In this document: positions 42,706-53,623 of the stretch, piece by piece
Layout of the letters: the number at the start of each line of letters is the position of its first letter
Position numbering within the stretch: the stretch's first letter is position 1
From: Escherichia ruysiae
GTDB taxonomy: Bacteria; Pseudomonadota; Gammaproteobacteria; Enterobacterales; Enterobacteriaceae
Reading direction: 5' to 3'
Length of the DNA: 64,000 nucleotides
NCBI RefSeq assembly: GCF_031323975.1
Contig: NZ_JAVIWS010000002.1
Span: forward strand, 30,952-94,951
Program-made: the position numbers and the translations under genes
The notes under the pieces: generated by a model
Database searches by the model: none
What the model saw: only the letters and a program-made list of their open reading frames with translations
What the model was told of the DNA's origin: nothing

Positions 42706-44625
42706 ATGGAACAGTTCAATATCAATAAAGGGGTGACGATTAAGCCTGGGCTTGACGTGCTTCCCCCGCCGGTGACTGATGATGAATATCGCGCATTAAT
42801 GGCCGGTGAGGACCGCTATCTGATGACGGAATCCAACACGCTGGAGGAAATCGAGGCTACGTTCTTCTATGACACGCCGATCCACTGGTGTGCTACGGAT
42901 TTACTGGAGGCGATTAGTTCTACTCGTTTGCAGTTACACCGGACCATGCAGGCATTTGTCCGGGCATTGAACCAGAAGTTGAATGGTACAGGAATCTCTG
43001 CGGGGAGTGATAAAACGGGTGATGTGGCCCAGAGCGGCGCGCGAGCGATCGGCGGCGCTGAAATTGGCCGGGCGCGTAACGTTAACGGGCTGCCGGTCCT
43101 GCCAGCCATTATTCCGCTCAGTGATGGTCAGACTATCAGCATTCTGTTTCATAGCCCGACGGCGGAAAACCGGATCACAAATAGCGATACGCTGGTTGCT
43201 TTCCAGTTCTTACTGAATAAAAAAGACGTTACTCACACCGTTGCGCCGATGAGTGGACGTGATATGACGCTGGCGCAGGTCACCATGAAACTTGCCAACC
43301 TTGCAGAGAAAAACTCGGCAAAATTCCAGCGTGCGCAGAAGAAGAAAAAAGCCCTGGTTGATGAAATAACCCAGCTACAGGCTGACAGTGACCAGAAAGA
43401 GGATGCCATGAGCGACCTCGCGGATCAGGTGGCTGCGGTAGAAGGCCAGAAGGCAGATCTGGAGCAGAAAATTAACGCGGTTGCTTCGGAAGCGGATTCT
43501 CTTTATCAAGAAAATGAGCGTTTGCAGGCGGAGATTGATCAGCTCAATCGCACTGGTGGGCGCGATACCATTGCTCCAGCGGGGATGACTGGTGGGCACT
43601 CTCGCGCGCTGACGGATCGCCTTGCAAGTATCAAAAATCGTATGCATATGAACGGGGAAGTGACGCTCAGTAATGGTGCATCAATGAAGCAATTCATTGA
43701 GGACGGTGAAGGGTATATCCAGTTAACCGATTCGGATGGCAGCGTGTACATGATCAAGGCTAAATCCATACAGGGTGTGGACATGGCAGATGCGATCGGC
43801 AAGCTGTTTAAAGCCTATAAAGCGGGTAATGTATCGGAATACCTGGTCCAACCAGAAGAACATAAACCGGAAAAGGTCGAACCTGAACCAGCGGAGGATA
43901 CCGGTAGCTCTTCGCCTGAACCAGAAGTCTCTGTAGGTGCATATCGATATGCCCTGCAAATGCGTCCGGCGGCCCCTGGCGCAATACCTGAAGGTAACAA
44001 AGCAATTCTGCCGCGCCCTGATGAAGGTGACCCGTATTATGAATATGCACGCTACGGCATTGCTACTTACGATACCCCGCTTTCTGATCAGCAAATGAGT
44101 GAGTACGACCTGAAGTTATTGCCTCGCGAGGATTCTTTCGACTTCCTGGCGAAGACACTTACTAATGGTCCGTTTGGCAAATATGCACAAAAAGCTCTGG
44201 AGCTGGCCACCAGCTCACCAGACGAGTTCCGCGTAATGCTGAAAACTCAGTTTCAAAAAACTTTCCCCAATATTGCGTTTCCTGGGGGCGCTGGCACCGA
44301 GAAAATGGTGCAGAGCATGATCAATGCATTGCAGGCCGAAGTCGGTGAGATTACTCAGCCAGAACCGGCCCCGGCACAGCCTGATGAAACGGTTAGCGAA
44401 GCAGATGCAGAGGCTAATAAAGCCATTGAATATCTCAATAACGTGATGGATATGCAAAGCACTGACATGGCGGAGATCCGTAACGCTCGGGGCAATGTCC
44501 GGGAAGCGATTGCAGCCCTTCAGGCTGCCGGACGTTTTGAGGAAAACGAAGAGCTGGTTAACGGCGCAGCTCGCCACCTGGCTGATCTGTTGGTAGCAAT
44601 CCAGAAAGCGGGGGTAGCGGCATGA
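42706..44625 (+). CDS. darA: DarA, antirestriction head protein
   Basis: 639 aa, close to the P1 length. The N-terminal domain shares motifs with Hdf, notably KLANLAEKNSAKFQRAQKKKK (about 197-217; compare AARKNSAKFQKS in Hdf). A long coiled coil (VDEITQLQADSDQKEDAMSDLADQVAAVEGQ, about 215-275) and a proline/glutamate-rich linker (about 385-410) follow. In P1 DarA is packaged in the head and injected to shield DNA from type I restriction; it also organises the incorporation of the other Dar/Ddr proteins. Confidence 0.9.
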   Translation: MEQFNINKGVTIKPGLDVLPPPVTDDEYRALMAGEDRYLMTESNTLEEIEATFFYDTPIHWCATDLLEAISSTRLQLHRTMQAFVRALNQKLNGTGISAGSDKTGDVAQSGARAIGGAEIGRARNVNGLPVLPAIIPLSDGQTISILFHSPTAENRITNSDTLVAFQFLLNKKDVTHTVAPMSGRDMTLAQVTMKLANLAEKNSAKFQRAQKKKKALVDEITQLQADSDQKEDAMSDLADQVAAVEGQKADLEQKINAVASEADSLYQENERLQAEIDQLNRTGGRDTIAPAGMTGGHSRALTDRLASIKNRMHMNGEVTLSNGASMKQFIEDGEGYIQLTDSDGSVYMIKAKSIQGVDMADAIGKLFKAYKAGNVSEYLVQPEEHKPEKVEPEPAEDTGSSSPEPEVSVGAYRYALQMRPAAPGAIPEGNKAILPRPDEGDPYYEYARYGIATYDTPLSDQQMSEYDLKLLPREDSFDFLAKTLTNGPFGKYAQKALELATSSPDEFRVMLKTQFQKTFPNIAFPGGAGTEKMVQSMINALQAEVGEITQPEPAPAQPDETVSEADAEANKAIEYLNNVMDMQSTDMAEIRNARGNVREAIAALQAAGRFEENEELVNGAARHLADLLVAIQKAGVAA

Positions 44626-44987
44626 CACTATCAGCTATTGAGTTAATGGATCTCAGCGATAAGTTGGATGCTCTGATGTCCAAAGCGGCTACCGCGAGTG
44701 GCATGGAGTTGCTGGATATCAGCGATGAAATTGACCAGATCATGCAACAGATGGGGTACGGTGTGTCCGGCGGCAGTAGTGGCGAGGAAAAACAACCTTC
44801 GGTACATGATGGTGTGCCAAAACTGGTTGCTGATTTCCTGGCTGATAAATTCGTCGATCAGAGCACCGATGCATTTATCGGTACCTTGCAGGATTTGAGT
44901 CAATATGTTGGCACATACATCGACCTGGACCAGGTTAAACAGCACACGGCGGCATGGATAGCCGCCAACATTAAAGAGGCAGCATAA
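44622..44987 (+). CDS. ddrA: DdrA, head protein of the Dar system
   Basis: 121 aa, ATG overlapping the darA stop. Two short helical repeats of the same type at the start (MDLSDKLDALMSKAATASGMELLDISDEIDQIMQQMG), a serine/glycine hinge, then a helical acidic part. In P1 DdrA lies between darA and ddrB and is one of the virion proteins for defence against restriction. No catalytic motif seen. Confidence 0.82.
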   Translation: MTLSAIELMDLSDKLDALMSKAATASGMELLDISDEIDQIMQQMGYGVSGGSSGEEKQPSVHDGVPKLVADFLADKFVDQSTDAFIGTLQDLSQYVGTYIDLDQVKQHTAAWIAANIKEAA

Positions 44988-44999
44988 GGCGTAACAGGG

Positions 45000-47987
45000 A
45001 TGAGCTTAAGCGATCAGGTGGTGATGGCCACCAGCATAGAAACGCTGATCGAGCTGCTAAAAAACCTGCCCGATTACGGGCGGGTTTCGTATGTGGTGAC
45101 AGCGAAGGGAGACGAGGTAAAAACAGCGTTTGATATCGTCGATGCCTCAGCTCTTTTGGTATCCAATACTCTGGATGGGAAAATTAATCCAGACTATCCC
45201 CAGGAACTTCAGCCGCGCGACCGGACCCGCGCATCCAGCCTTCTTCAGGTCAACCAGATATCCAAGGATTTGCGTCCTGCCCAGCTTACCGATTCCGGTT
45301 TATCCAGCCATGGCGCGCCGATAATTGGTGAGGACAATGCCGTTGAGTCAGGTAATGGACGGACCATGGGGATCATCAAAGCCTATCAGGACGGCAATGC
45401 GGATCGGTATCGTGAGTACCTGATTGAACATGCGACCGAATTCGGAATACGACCTGAAAAGGTTGAATCAATGACGGCTCCGGTACTGGTGCGCCGCCGG
45501 TTAACGAAGGTTGACCGTGTTCAGTTTGCCAAGGACTCAAATATTTCTGATCTCCAGGAAATGGCAGCCAGTGAAAAGGCTTTTGTTGATGCCGACAGCA
45601 TAACTCCGGCGATGATGGCGCTGTTTAACCCATCAGAAAGCGGAGATCTGCTTAGCCGCAGTAATGACGCGTTTATTCGCGGATTCATGACGCAAGTTGG
45701 TGCCACACAGGCTGCTGGCCTTGTAACGGAAGATGGGCGACCAACACGGCAACTTGTTGACCGTATACAAAACGCGATCTTTGCCAAGGCATATAAGGAT
45801 GCGCGCCTGGTAAGAATGGTTGCAGAAGAACCTGATCCGGATATGCGTAATGTTCTGACGGCGCTTAATGCGGCAGCCAATGATTTTGTCCAGATGCAGG
45901 CTTTATCAGGAGAAGCGCACAAGCAGGCTGTGACAACTATTGTTGATGGTATTGAGACAGCGGATAGTCTCGATAAAAAGGCGCTGGCGGCATTGAAAGA
46001 TGCGGTAGACCTGGTAAGGCAATCGAAGGAGTCAGGCCAACATATTACCGATGTTATTGCTCAGGGGGATATGTTCAGCGAAACAGCCCCGGAAGTGAAA
46101 GCTCTCGCGTTGTTCATCGTCGCGAATAACCGTAGCGCGAAGCGTATGGCCACCGCCTTTAAATTGATGGCTCAACGTATCAATGATGAGTTACAGCACC
46201 AGGGCCAGGCGCTGGGGGATATGTTTGGCGGTGGTGATGTGTCGTTACAGGATATCCTTCGCCAGGTGTCTCAGGAACTGGAAAACGAAGGCATGCAAGG
46301 GATATCCGGCGGTCTTTTCGAGTCCGTTTCCGGCGGTAGTTACAACGGTGTTGCTCCATATACCAGCTTGCTATTACATCGGGCATCCGGCATCAAAGAC
46401 ATTATTCATCTGATCAGGCTGCTTTCCCGTACAGATCCCCAGGATGAACAGCTTGTACAAGTGCTTGCGCATTTTGTTCGAATGCCTGTTGCCGACGTGA
46501 ATAAATGGTGCCGATTATTCGGTATCAGCAATTCGTTACTTGGCGGATTGTTAAATCACGCATCCTCCCTTGGGCGCGACGGCTTTGATGAGATAGCGCA
46601 GGCGATAAAAAACGGAGATATGCCACCAGCTATTGACTGGTTTTCCATTCGCCCAACCAGGGTGAAAGCATTCCTTAGCGCGGCGCATTCGGCATCACCA
46701 TTGGCAGAAATGATTCAGAGGTTGTCGCTCATATTCACAGACCATACCGCGTTGGGTGATCTGACTCTGGACGAGATGAAAGAAGCCTCCATTCAGTGGG
46801 CCGATCAACAAAATGAGGTTAACTCAGACTTCTTGCCAGCATTCAGGAAGGCCGTTAGTAAAGCGGATGATGCCCGTGGAATTCTGAAGGCATTTAAGGC
46901 ATTGCAAAGTCGGGTTAATAAACATGTCGGTGATATCGATGGGGTAACGGCGGAAGGCAGGGATATCCTTAAAGAGCACGGCATAACGCCAGAGTTTATT
47001 GATGAGATCAGGACGGATATGCAGCGTGAGGTCGTATCGTCCCTGCAAATCGTAGCCAGAGCGTTGGCGGATGCTAATCCGAAGAGTGCGGCCATTGTTA
47101 ACCGGGTTATTGGTGATATTGAAGCATCGGAGGGCATGGGGGCGCTGAAACTCTTCCTTTCGCGAGCGTTTAATCCTAACGGCAATATTCTCCCTGGCAT
47201 TATTGGTGAGGCTAAAAAGTATGTCAGTGAAGAAGAACTTGAGCAGCTTGACCAACTACTTAAGCGATTCTCATATAACCCGCAGATACGCTGGCAAATG
47301 AATCAGCGAAGTATGGGTTCGGTCCACGAGAAAGTGTTATCTGCCATGAACAGTGCGATCGCAAACTCATCCGTATCTGAAGAAAAAGCTCTTGAGTGGG
47401 CCGACTCTTTTATCACAGAAGAAGTGGAAGAAGCCCGCGCTGGACAGAATGGTGGGATAGACCTGCGCAAGGAACTTGCTGATATTTATCGCCTGACCGG
47501 CGGGAAAATATCGACCTTATCAAAGGTAGTTCACCACCAGGGAAGGGCATATGCAAATCTTAATGGTGTTGTTGCTGTCAATTTGAACGATGAAAATGCA
47601 AGTGCACTGTGGCACGAGCTGGGTCATCATCTTGAGTACAGTAACCCTGGTTTGTTAGAGAAAGCCCGGTCATTCCTGAAGGCCAATGTTGAAGGGGATA
47701 AGCCATCTTTCGTCAATATCGGTGGGCGTGGCAAGCCTGAATGGTGCTTCAGATCTCGATTGAGTAATATTTATATGGCGAAGGTATACCCGCCAGCCTC
47801 AGTAAGTAACACCGGGAAAATTCGGCAGAAATCACCGACTATTTCCAAAACGTCAGCAACGGAAGTATTCTCTATGGCTCTTCAGTTGTATCATGACAAA
47901 GAGGCCGCTGCCGCATCACTGATGAATGGTGACGGATTGCTGGAACTGTTATTAGGTGTGGCAAAGGAGCTAAATAATGCAGATTAA
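45000..47987 (+). CDS. ddrB: DdrB, injected antirestriction protein with ParB-like and protease domains
   Basis: 995 aa. The N-terminal DdrB-type ParB-superfamily domain (about 55-160: PQELQPRDRTRASSLLQVNQISKDL, APIIGEDNAVESGNGRTMGIIKAY) contains the GNGR motif seen in nucleotide- or DNA-binding ParB relatives. Long helical middle. Near residue 870 there is HELGHH with a later Glu in ATEVFSMALQLYHD, the pattern of a zinc metallopeptidase (gluzincin). In P1 DdrB is a large internal head protein tied to DarA/DarB protection. The peptidase call is mine. Confidence 0.87.
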   Translation: MSLSDQVVMATSIETLIELLKNLPDYGRVSYVVTAKGDEVKTAFDIVDASALLVSNTLDGKINPDYPQELQPRDRTRASSLLQVNQISKDLRPAQLTDSGLSSHGAPIIGEDNAVESGNGRTMGIIKAYQDGNADRYREYLIEHATEFGIRPEKVESMTAPVLVRRRLTKVDRVQFAKDSNISDLQEMAASEKAFVDADSITPAMMALFNPSESGDLLSRSNDAFIRGFMTQVGATQAAGLVTEDGRPTRQLVDRIQNAIFAKAYKDARLVRMVAEEPDPDMRNVLTALNAAANDFVQMQALSGEAHKQAVTTIVDGIETADSLDKKALAALKDAVDLVRQSKESGQHITDVIAQGDMFSETAPEVKALALFIVANNRSAKRMATAFKLMAQRINDELQHQGQALGDMFGGGDVSLQDILRQVSQELENEGMQGISGGLFESVSGGSYNGVAPYTSLLLHRASGIKDIIHLIRLLSRTDPQDEQLVQVLAHFVRMPVADVNKWCRLFGISNSLLGGLLNHASSLGRDGFDEIAQAIKNGDMPPAIDWFSIRPTRVKAFLSAAHSASPLAEMIQRLSLIFTDHTALGDLTLDEMKEASIQWADQQNEVNSDFLPAFRKAVSKADDARGILKAFKALQSRVNKHVGDIDGVTAEGRDILKEHGITPEFIDEIRTDMQREVVSSLQIVARALADANPKSAAIVNRVIGDIEASEGMGALKLFLSRAFNPNGNILPGIIGEAKKYVSEEELEQLDQLLKRFSYNPQIRWQMNQRSMGSVHEKVLSAMNSAIANSSVSEEKALEWADSFITEEVEEARAGQNGGIDLRKELADIYRLTGGKISTLSKVVHHQGRAYANLNGVVAVNLNDENASALWHELGHHLEYSNPGLLEKARSFLKANVEGDKPSFVNIGGRGKPEWCFRSRLSNIYMAKVYPPASVSNTGKIRQKSPTISKTSATEVFSMALQLYHDKEAAAASLMNGDGLLELLLGVAKELNNAD

Positions 47988-48288
47988 AATCGCAGCGCCA
48001 TTAGGTGGAGATGCCATTATCGAATTTGATGATAATGAAGAAGTTTCCGGGCGTTTAAGCATTATCTCCGGTGACATTACCGAGGACATGATCGCTGAAG
48101 CCATAGCTGGGGCAAATCCCAATAGCTATATGGGATTCGTTAACACCCTTGATGCTCCCGCAAGTGATGTTCTCCGAACGCTGCATCTTTACGCTGGCTG
48201 GTTTGTTGATTGGCCAGCAGTAGATGGTGGCGATGAGGACGACGACGACGATGATTTTGGTGATCATGTAGACCAGATCGTATATTGA
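47977..48288 (+). CDS. Small acidic protein downstream of ddrB
   Basis: 103 aa, SD AAAGGAG, starting 11 nt inside ddrB. A short beta-rich N-terminus (MQIKIAAPLGGDAIIEFDDNEEVSGRLSIISGDI) and helical centre, then an extremely acidic tail (GGDEDDDDDDFGDHVD). The acid tail could mimic DNA or bind a basic partner, which suits a locus of injected antirestriction proteins, but that is speculation. It is the last gene of the lydA-ddrB operon, followed by a terminator. The P1 counterpart name (hxr or other) is uncertain. Confidence 0.72.
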   Translation: MQIKIAAPLGGDAIIEFDDNEEVSGRLSIISGDITEDMIAEAIAGANPNSYMGFVNTLDAPASDVLRTLHLYAGWFVDWPAVDGGDEDDDDDDFGDHVDQIVY

Positions 48289-48290
48289 AG

Positions 48291-48319
48291 AAATCCCGCC
48301 AGTCGGCGGGATTTTTTTT
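48291..48319. terminator. Bidirectional terminator
   Basis: AAATCCCGCC-AGTC-GGCGGGATTT with a long T-run, between the end of the ddrB operon and the converging leftward gene. Confidence 0.9.
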
Positions 48320-49106
48320 AATCGCTTTCCACTTCTTCCGTGGTGTTTTCTTGCAGTTCTGTTAATGCAGCACGACATAGGTTCCGGGCATTGGCTATAG
48401 CCACACTTTTGACTTCATCCGTCATCGTGCAGGTAATGTACTGATCGAGTTCTTCAGCGCGGATGATGCTTTTGCCAATCAGAAACTGTATTTGCCAGAG
48501 CAGATCGGCATCCATAATCAGAATTTCTGCCGGGCCTTCAGGGCCAGCCGGGAAGGAAACATAAGACTGTTTGCCCAGGCCGACAACTCGACAACTTGCT
48601 TCAAGAATTGCGCGCTTGAGGTCTGACTTTATAACGGAAACAGGTTGATTTTCACCAGTGATTACGCCGTTGACATGGAAAGGCATGTAGCTTGAAATAC
48701 GCTCCACTTTCCACACGCCAGCAAGCGATCCTTCATGCAGCACAATGGGGGTAACCGCGAGTTTCATCTCACCATATAGCTGCTGGCAGATAGCTGGATT
48801 GCTGAATACATCTAAAGGCTCACATTCAAACAGCGGCGCAATCTGCATGAGGTCCATCATGGTCATCCCTGGGGTACGAGCAGTAATGAATCTGCGCATA
48901 CCAGTATCCATTGCGCTCCAGATTGCTACACCATGCTTTTTGCTCACTTCTTCAGTAAAGCCAAGGTGGCACATGATGGTTTTTTCGATAGCCAGATCAG
49001 AGATAGAAACCTTTTCGCCAGGCACACCATCATTATTGATGGTCACTTCGACACTCTGGCCATTACGCAGGCGGTATTGAATTGTTTTAGTATTTTGTGC
49101 TGTCAT
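48318..49106 (-). CDS. 262-aa protein at the P1 IS1 (isaA/isaB) locus
   Basis: 262 aa, MTAQNTKTIQYRLRNGQSVEVTINNDGVPGEKVSISDLAIEKTIMCHLGF onwards; SD AGAGAAAAG. The first about 40 residues form a beta-type tag, then mixed helical domain; no catalytic motif recognised. In P1 this interval between ssb and the ddr genes is broken by IS1, leaving isa fragments; here there is no IS1 and one intact gene, so it may be the ancestral form. It could be co-transcribed leftward with ssb. Confidence 0.75.
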   Translation of the reverse strand: MTAQNTKTIQYRLRNGQSVEVTINNDGVPGEKVSISDLAIEKTIMCHLGFTEEVSKKHGVAIWSAMDTGMRRFITARTPGMTMMDLMQIAPLFECEPLDVFSNPAICQQLYGEMKLAVTPIVLHEGSLAGVWKVERISSYMPFHVNGVITGENQPVSVIKSDLKRAILEASCRVVGLGKQSYVSFPAGPEGPAEILIMDADLLWQIQFLIGKSIIRAEELDQYITCTMTDEVKSVAIANARNLCRAALTELQENTTEEVESD

Positions 49107-49120
49107 AGTCTTTTCTCTGC

Positions 49121-49303
49121 TTAAAACCTGATGTATTTCGCCTTCAGGTGGGTCAGGAATGTTTTCCCACCAGCGAAAGCAATATCCCGGGGTGTTCTAT
49201 TCGTTAAAAGCGTGTGCCATTGCCAACTTTGGCGTTTTTTAGCGAGTTCGTGCTTTTGTTGGCGTCTGGACCACCGCTTTTCTTTCAGTCGTTTTTTACA
49301 CAT
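49121..49303 (-). CDS. Small basic protein between ssb and the 262-aa gene
   Basis: 60 aa, MCKKRLKEKRWSRRQQKHELAKKRQSWQWHTLLTNR..., very basic in its first half, then a short hydrophobic end. GTGAG precedes the ATG weakly. The frame fits exactly between ssb (ends 49320) and the 262-aa gene (starts 49106) on the same strand, which supports it; it could still be chance. No known family. Confidence 0.45.
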   Translation of the reverse strand: MCKKRLKEKRWSRRQQKHELAKKRQSWQWHTLLTNRTPRDIAFAGGKTFLTHLKAKYIRF

Positions 49304-49319
49304 GGCTCACAAGTCAACT

Positions 49320-49808
49320 CTAAAACGGAATATCGTCTTCAAAGTCCATTGGAGGTTCGTTATTGGCGCTGCTCTGAGGTTTGCCGCCACCGCTGTATTG
49401 CTGGTGGTTTTGAGGTTGGTTTGATTGCCCCCAGCCATTTGAGGACTGTGAGTCGTCGCGGCGGGCGCCGATCATTTGCATGGTTCCGCCCTGGCTGACG
49501 ATAATTTCCGTCGTGTAACGTTCTACACCGGCGTCATCTGTCCACTTACGGGTTTTAAGTTTCCCTTCGATGTAGACCTGAGAACCTTTTCGTAAATACT
49601 CACTCGCAATTTCAGCAAGTTTCCCGAACAAAACGACTCTATGCCATTCTGTTTGCTCTTTCTGTTGGCCCGTTTGCTTGTCGCGCCATGATTCATTTGT
49701 TGCGATGCTTAGTCTTCCGACCGCTCCGCCATTTGGTATATACCTTATCTCCGGGTCTTGCCCCAGGGTACCAATCAGGATGACTTTGTTTACACCGCGT
49801 TGTGCCAC
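49320..49808 (-). CDS. ssb: Single-stranded DNA-binding protein
   Basis: 162 aa from GTG 49808 ([27 protein letters not shown]), the P1 Ssb length; 7 extra upstream codons are open. OB fold to about residue 110 ([56 protein letters not shown]), a Gly/Gln/Ser-rich linker and the conserved acidic tip MDFEDDIPF that recruits repair and replication partners. Controlled by the C1 operator just upstream. Confidence 0.96.
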   Translation of the reverse strand: MAQRGVNKVILIGTLGQDPEIRYIPNGGAVGRLSIATNESWRDKQTGQQKEQTEWHRVVLFGKLAEIASEYLRKGSQVYIEGKLKTRKWTDDAGVERYTTEIIVSQGGTMQMIGARRDDSQSSNGWGQSNQPQNHQQYSGGGKPQSSANNEPPMDFEDDIPF

Positions 49809-49827
49809 TTTTCTTACCCAATAAAAC

Positions 49828-49844
49828 AAATTAATTAGAGCAAT
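49828..49844 (-). promoter_or_regulatory. C1 operator of ssb
   Basis: AAATTAATTAGAGCAAT, 16/17 to the reverse consensus, 20 bp before the ssb start; represses ssb in the lysogen. Confidence 0.88.
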
Positions 49845-49865
49845 AATGTATATCTTTGAAACGTG

Positions 49866-49890
49866 GCTAACAAGTGATTTGCATTATCCT
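49866..49890 (+). promoter_or_regulatory. Late promoter for lyz
   Basis: CTAACAAGTGATTT, 4 nt, TATCCT (49885-49890), with CATTAT overlapping it. About 90 bp before lyz; same layout as other late promoters, with one T for C in the motif. Confidence 0.72.
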
Positions 49891-49977
49891 GTGCCTTCTA
49901 AAGGGATCGAGTCAGTCGGTATTGGCTGTGAATGGGTGTTTGTCCTTGGGCGTAAAAAATTCGCTTATGAGGTCTTT

Positions 49978-50535
49978 ATGAAGGGGAAAACAGCCGCAGG
50001 AGGCGGTGCAATTTGCGCGATAGCGGTGATGATTACCATCGTGATGGGTAATGGCAATGTTCGAACCAACCAGGCGGGGCTAGAGCTTATCGGAAACGCT
50101 GAAGGTTGCCGACGTGATCCATACATGTGCCCGGCGGGGGTATGGACTGACGGGATCGGTAATACACACGGGGTAACGCCGGGTGTTAGAAAAACCGACC
50201 AGCAAATCGCCGCTGATTGGGAAAAGAATATCCTGATCGCTGAACGCTGTATTAACCAGCACTTCCGGGGCAAAGACATGCCAGATAATGCCTTCAGCGC
50301 AATGACAAGCGCGGCATTCAATATGGGATGTAACAGTTTGCGTACCTACTACAGCAAAGCGCGAGGCATGCGAGTAGAAACGTCCATCCACAAGTGGGCG
50401 CAGAAAGGGGAATGGGTGAATATGTGTAACCATCTCCCTGATTTCGTGAACAGTAACGGCGTGCCCCTGCGAGGTTTAAAGATTCGCCGTGAAAAAGAAC
50501 GGCAGCTTTGCCTGACGGGGCTGGTCAATGAATAA
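49978..50535 (+). CDS. lyz: SAR endolysin Lyz (lysozyme)
   Basis: 185 aa from MKGKTAAGGG (49978, SD GAGG), the P1 Lyz length; the frame is open to 49846 but the longer N-terminus is not a signal. Residues 11-27 (AICAIAVMITIVMGNGN) form a weakly hydrophobic signal-arrest-release segment. Cys13, Cys44 and Cys51 are all present, as is Glu42 in ELIGNAEGC. In P1 the enzyme is exported inactive, tethered to the membrane with Cys44-Cys51 paired, and is activated on release when Cys13 replaces the pairing. T4-type lysozyme fold. Confidence 0.96.
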   Translation: MKGKTAAGGGAICAIAVMITIVMGNGNVRTNQAGLELIGNAEGCRRDPYMCPAGVWTDGIGNTHGVTPGVRKTDQQIAADWEKNILIAERCINQHFRGKDMPDNAFSAMTSAAFNMGCNSLRTYYSKARGMRVETSIHKWAQKGEWVNMCNHLPDFVNSNGVPLRGLKIRREKERQLCLTGLVNE

Positions 50536-50782
50536 ACTCCGGCAGCTCCGCCGACTTTCGACAATGAAGTTATCGCTGGCGGCGATAGTTTTCGACTCGA
50601 TTTTTATGGCGGTATATGTGCTCAATGAGACATGGCCACTGGAACCGTTATTGTATGCGGGGCTTCGGCTGTGCCTGACATTTTTGAGCATGGCCGCGAG
50701 ATTGATGCAGCAGAAAGAAACCGCTTCAGATTGTCCACGCCGCGCGGTGCGCAAATATATGGCACGCAGGCGAAGGCGATGA
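50528..50782 (+). CDS. lydD: LydD, holin-like membrane protein
   Basis: 84 aa, ATG overlapping the lyz stop. Hydrophobic segments near 14-33 (LSLAAIVFDSIFMAVYVLN) and 38-58 (LEPLLYAGLRLCLTFLSMAAR), then a basic tail with RRRR. Two spans and a charged tail fit a small holin or pinholin partner for the SAR endolysin. P1 lydD lies next to lyz. Confidence 0.8.
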   Translation: MNKLRQLRRLSTMKLSLAAIVFDSIFMAVYVLNETWPLEPLLYAGLRLCLTFLSMAARLMQQKETASDCPRRAVRKYMARRRRR

Positions 50783-50826
50783 TAGTTAACGTGAACCCCG
50801 GCACTCGCCGGGGTTATTTTTGGTGG

Positions 50827-50847
<21 letters not shown>
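50632..50847 (+). CDS. lydE: Possible LydE, overlapping lydD in the +2 frame
   Basis: 71 codons starting at ATG 50632 inside lydD and ending at 50847. P1 has lydE beside lydD, which makes the frame worth listing, but the SD is weak and the frame runs over the terminator at 50794-50821 into the end of pro. The product (MATGTVIVCGASAVPDIFEHG...) has no membrane span. Possibly a shadow. Confidence 0.3.
50794..50821. terminator. Bidirectional terminator between lydD and pro
   Basis: AACCCCGGC-ACTC-GCCGGGGTT followed by ATTTTT, placed between converging lyz/lydD and prt/pro operons. Confidence 0.88.
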
Positions 50848-53557
<2,710 letters not shown>

Positions 53558-53590
53558 TTAATTAGAATAATTCGCATCGTGTTTGAACGG

Positions 53591-53612
53591 AATTTAACAC
53601 TAGTCACTTGTT
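53591..53612 (-). promoter_or_regulatory. Late promoter for prt-pro
   Basis: On the minus strand AACAAGTGACTA (53611-53600), 4 nt, TAAATT (53596-53591), 43 bp before the TTG of prt. The same stretch is just upstream of the rightward darB SD. Confidence 0.78.
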
Positions 53613-53623
53613 AAGGATTACCA

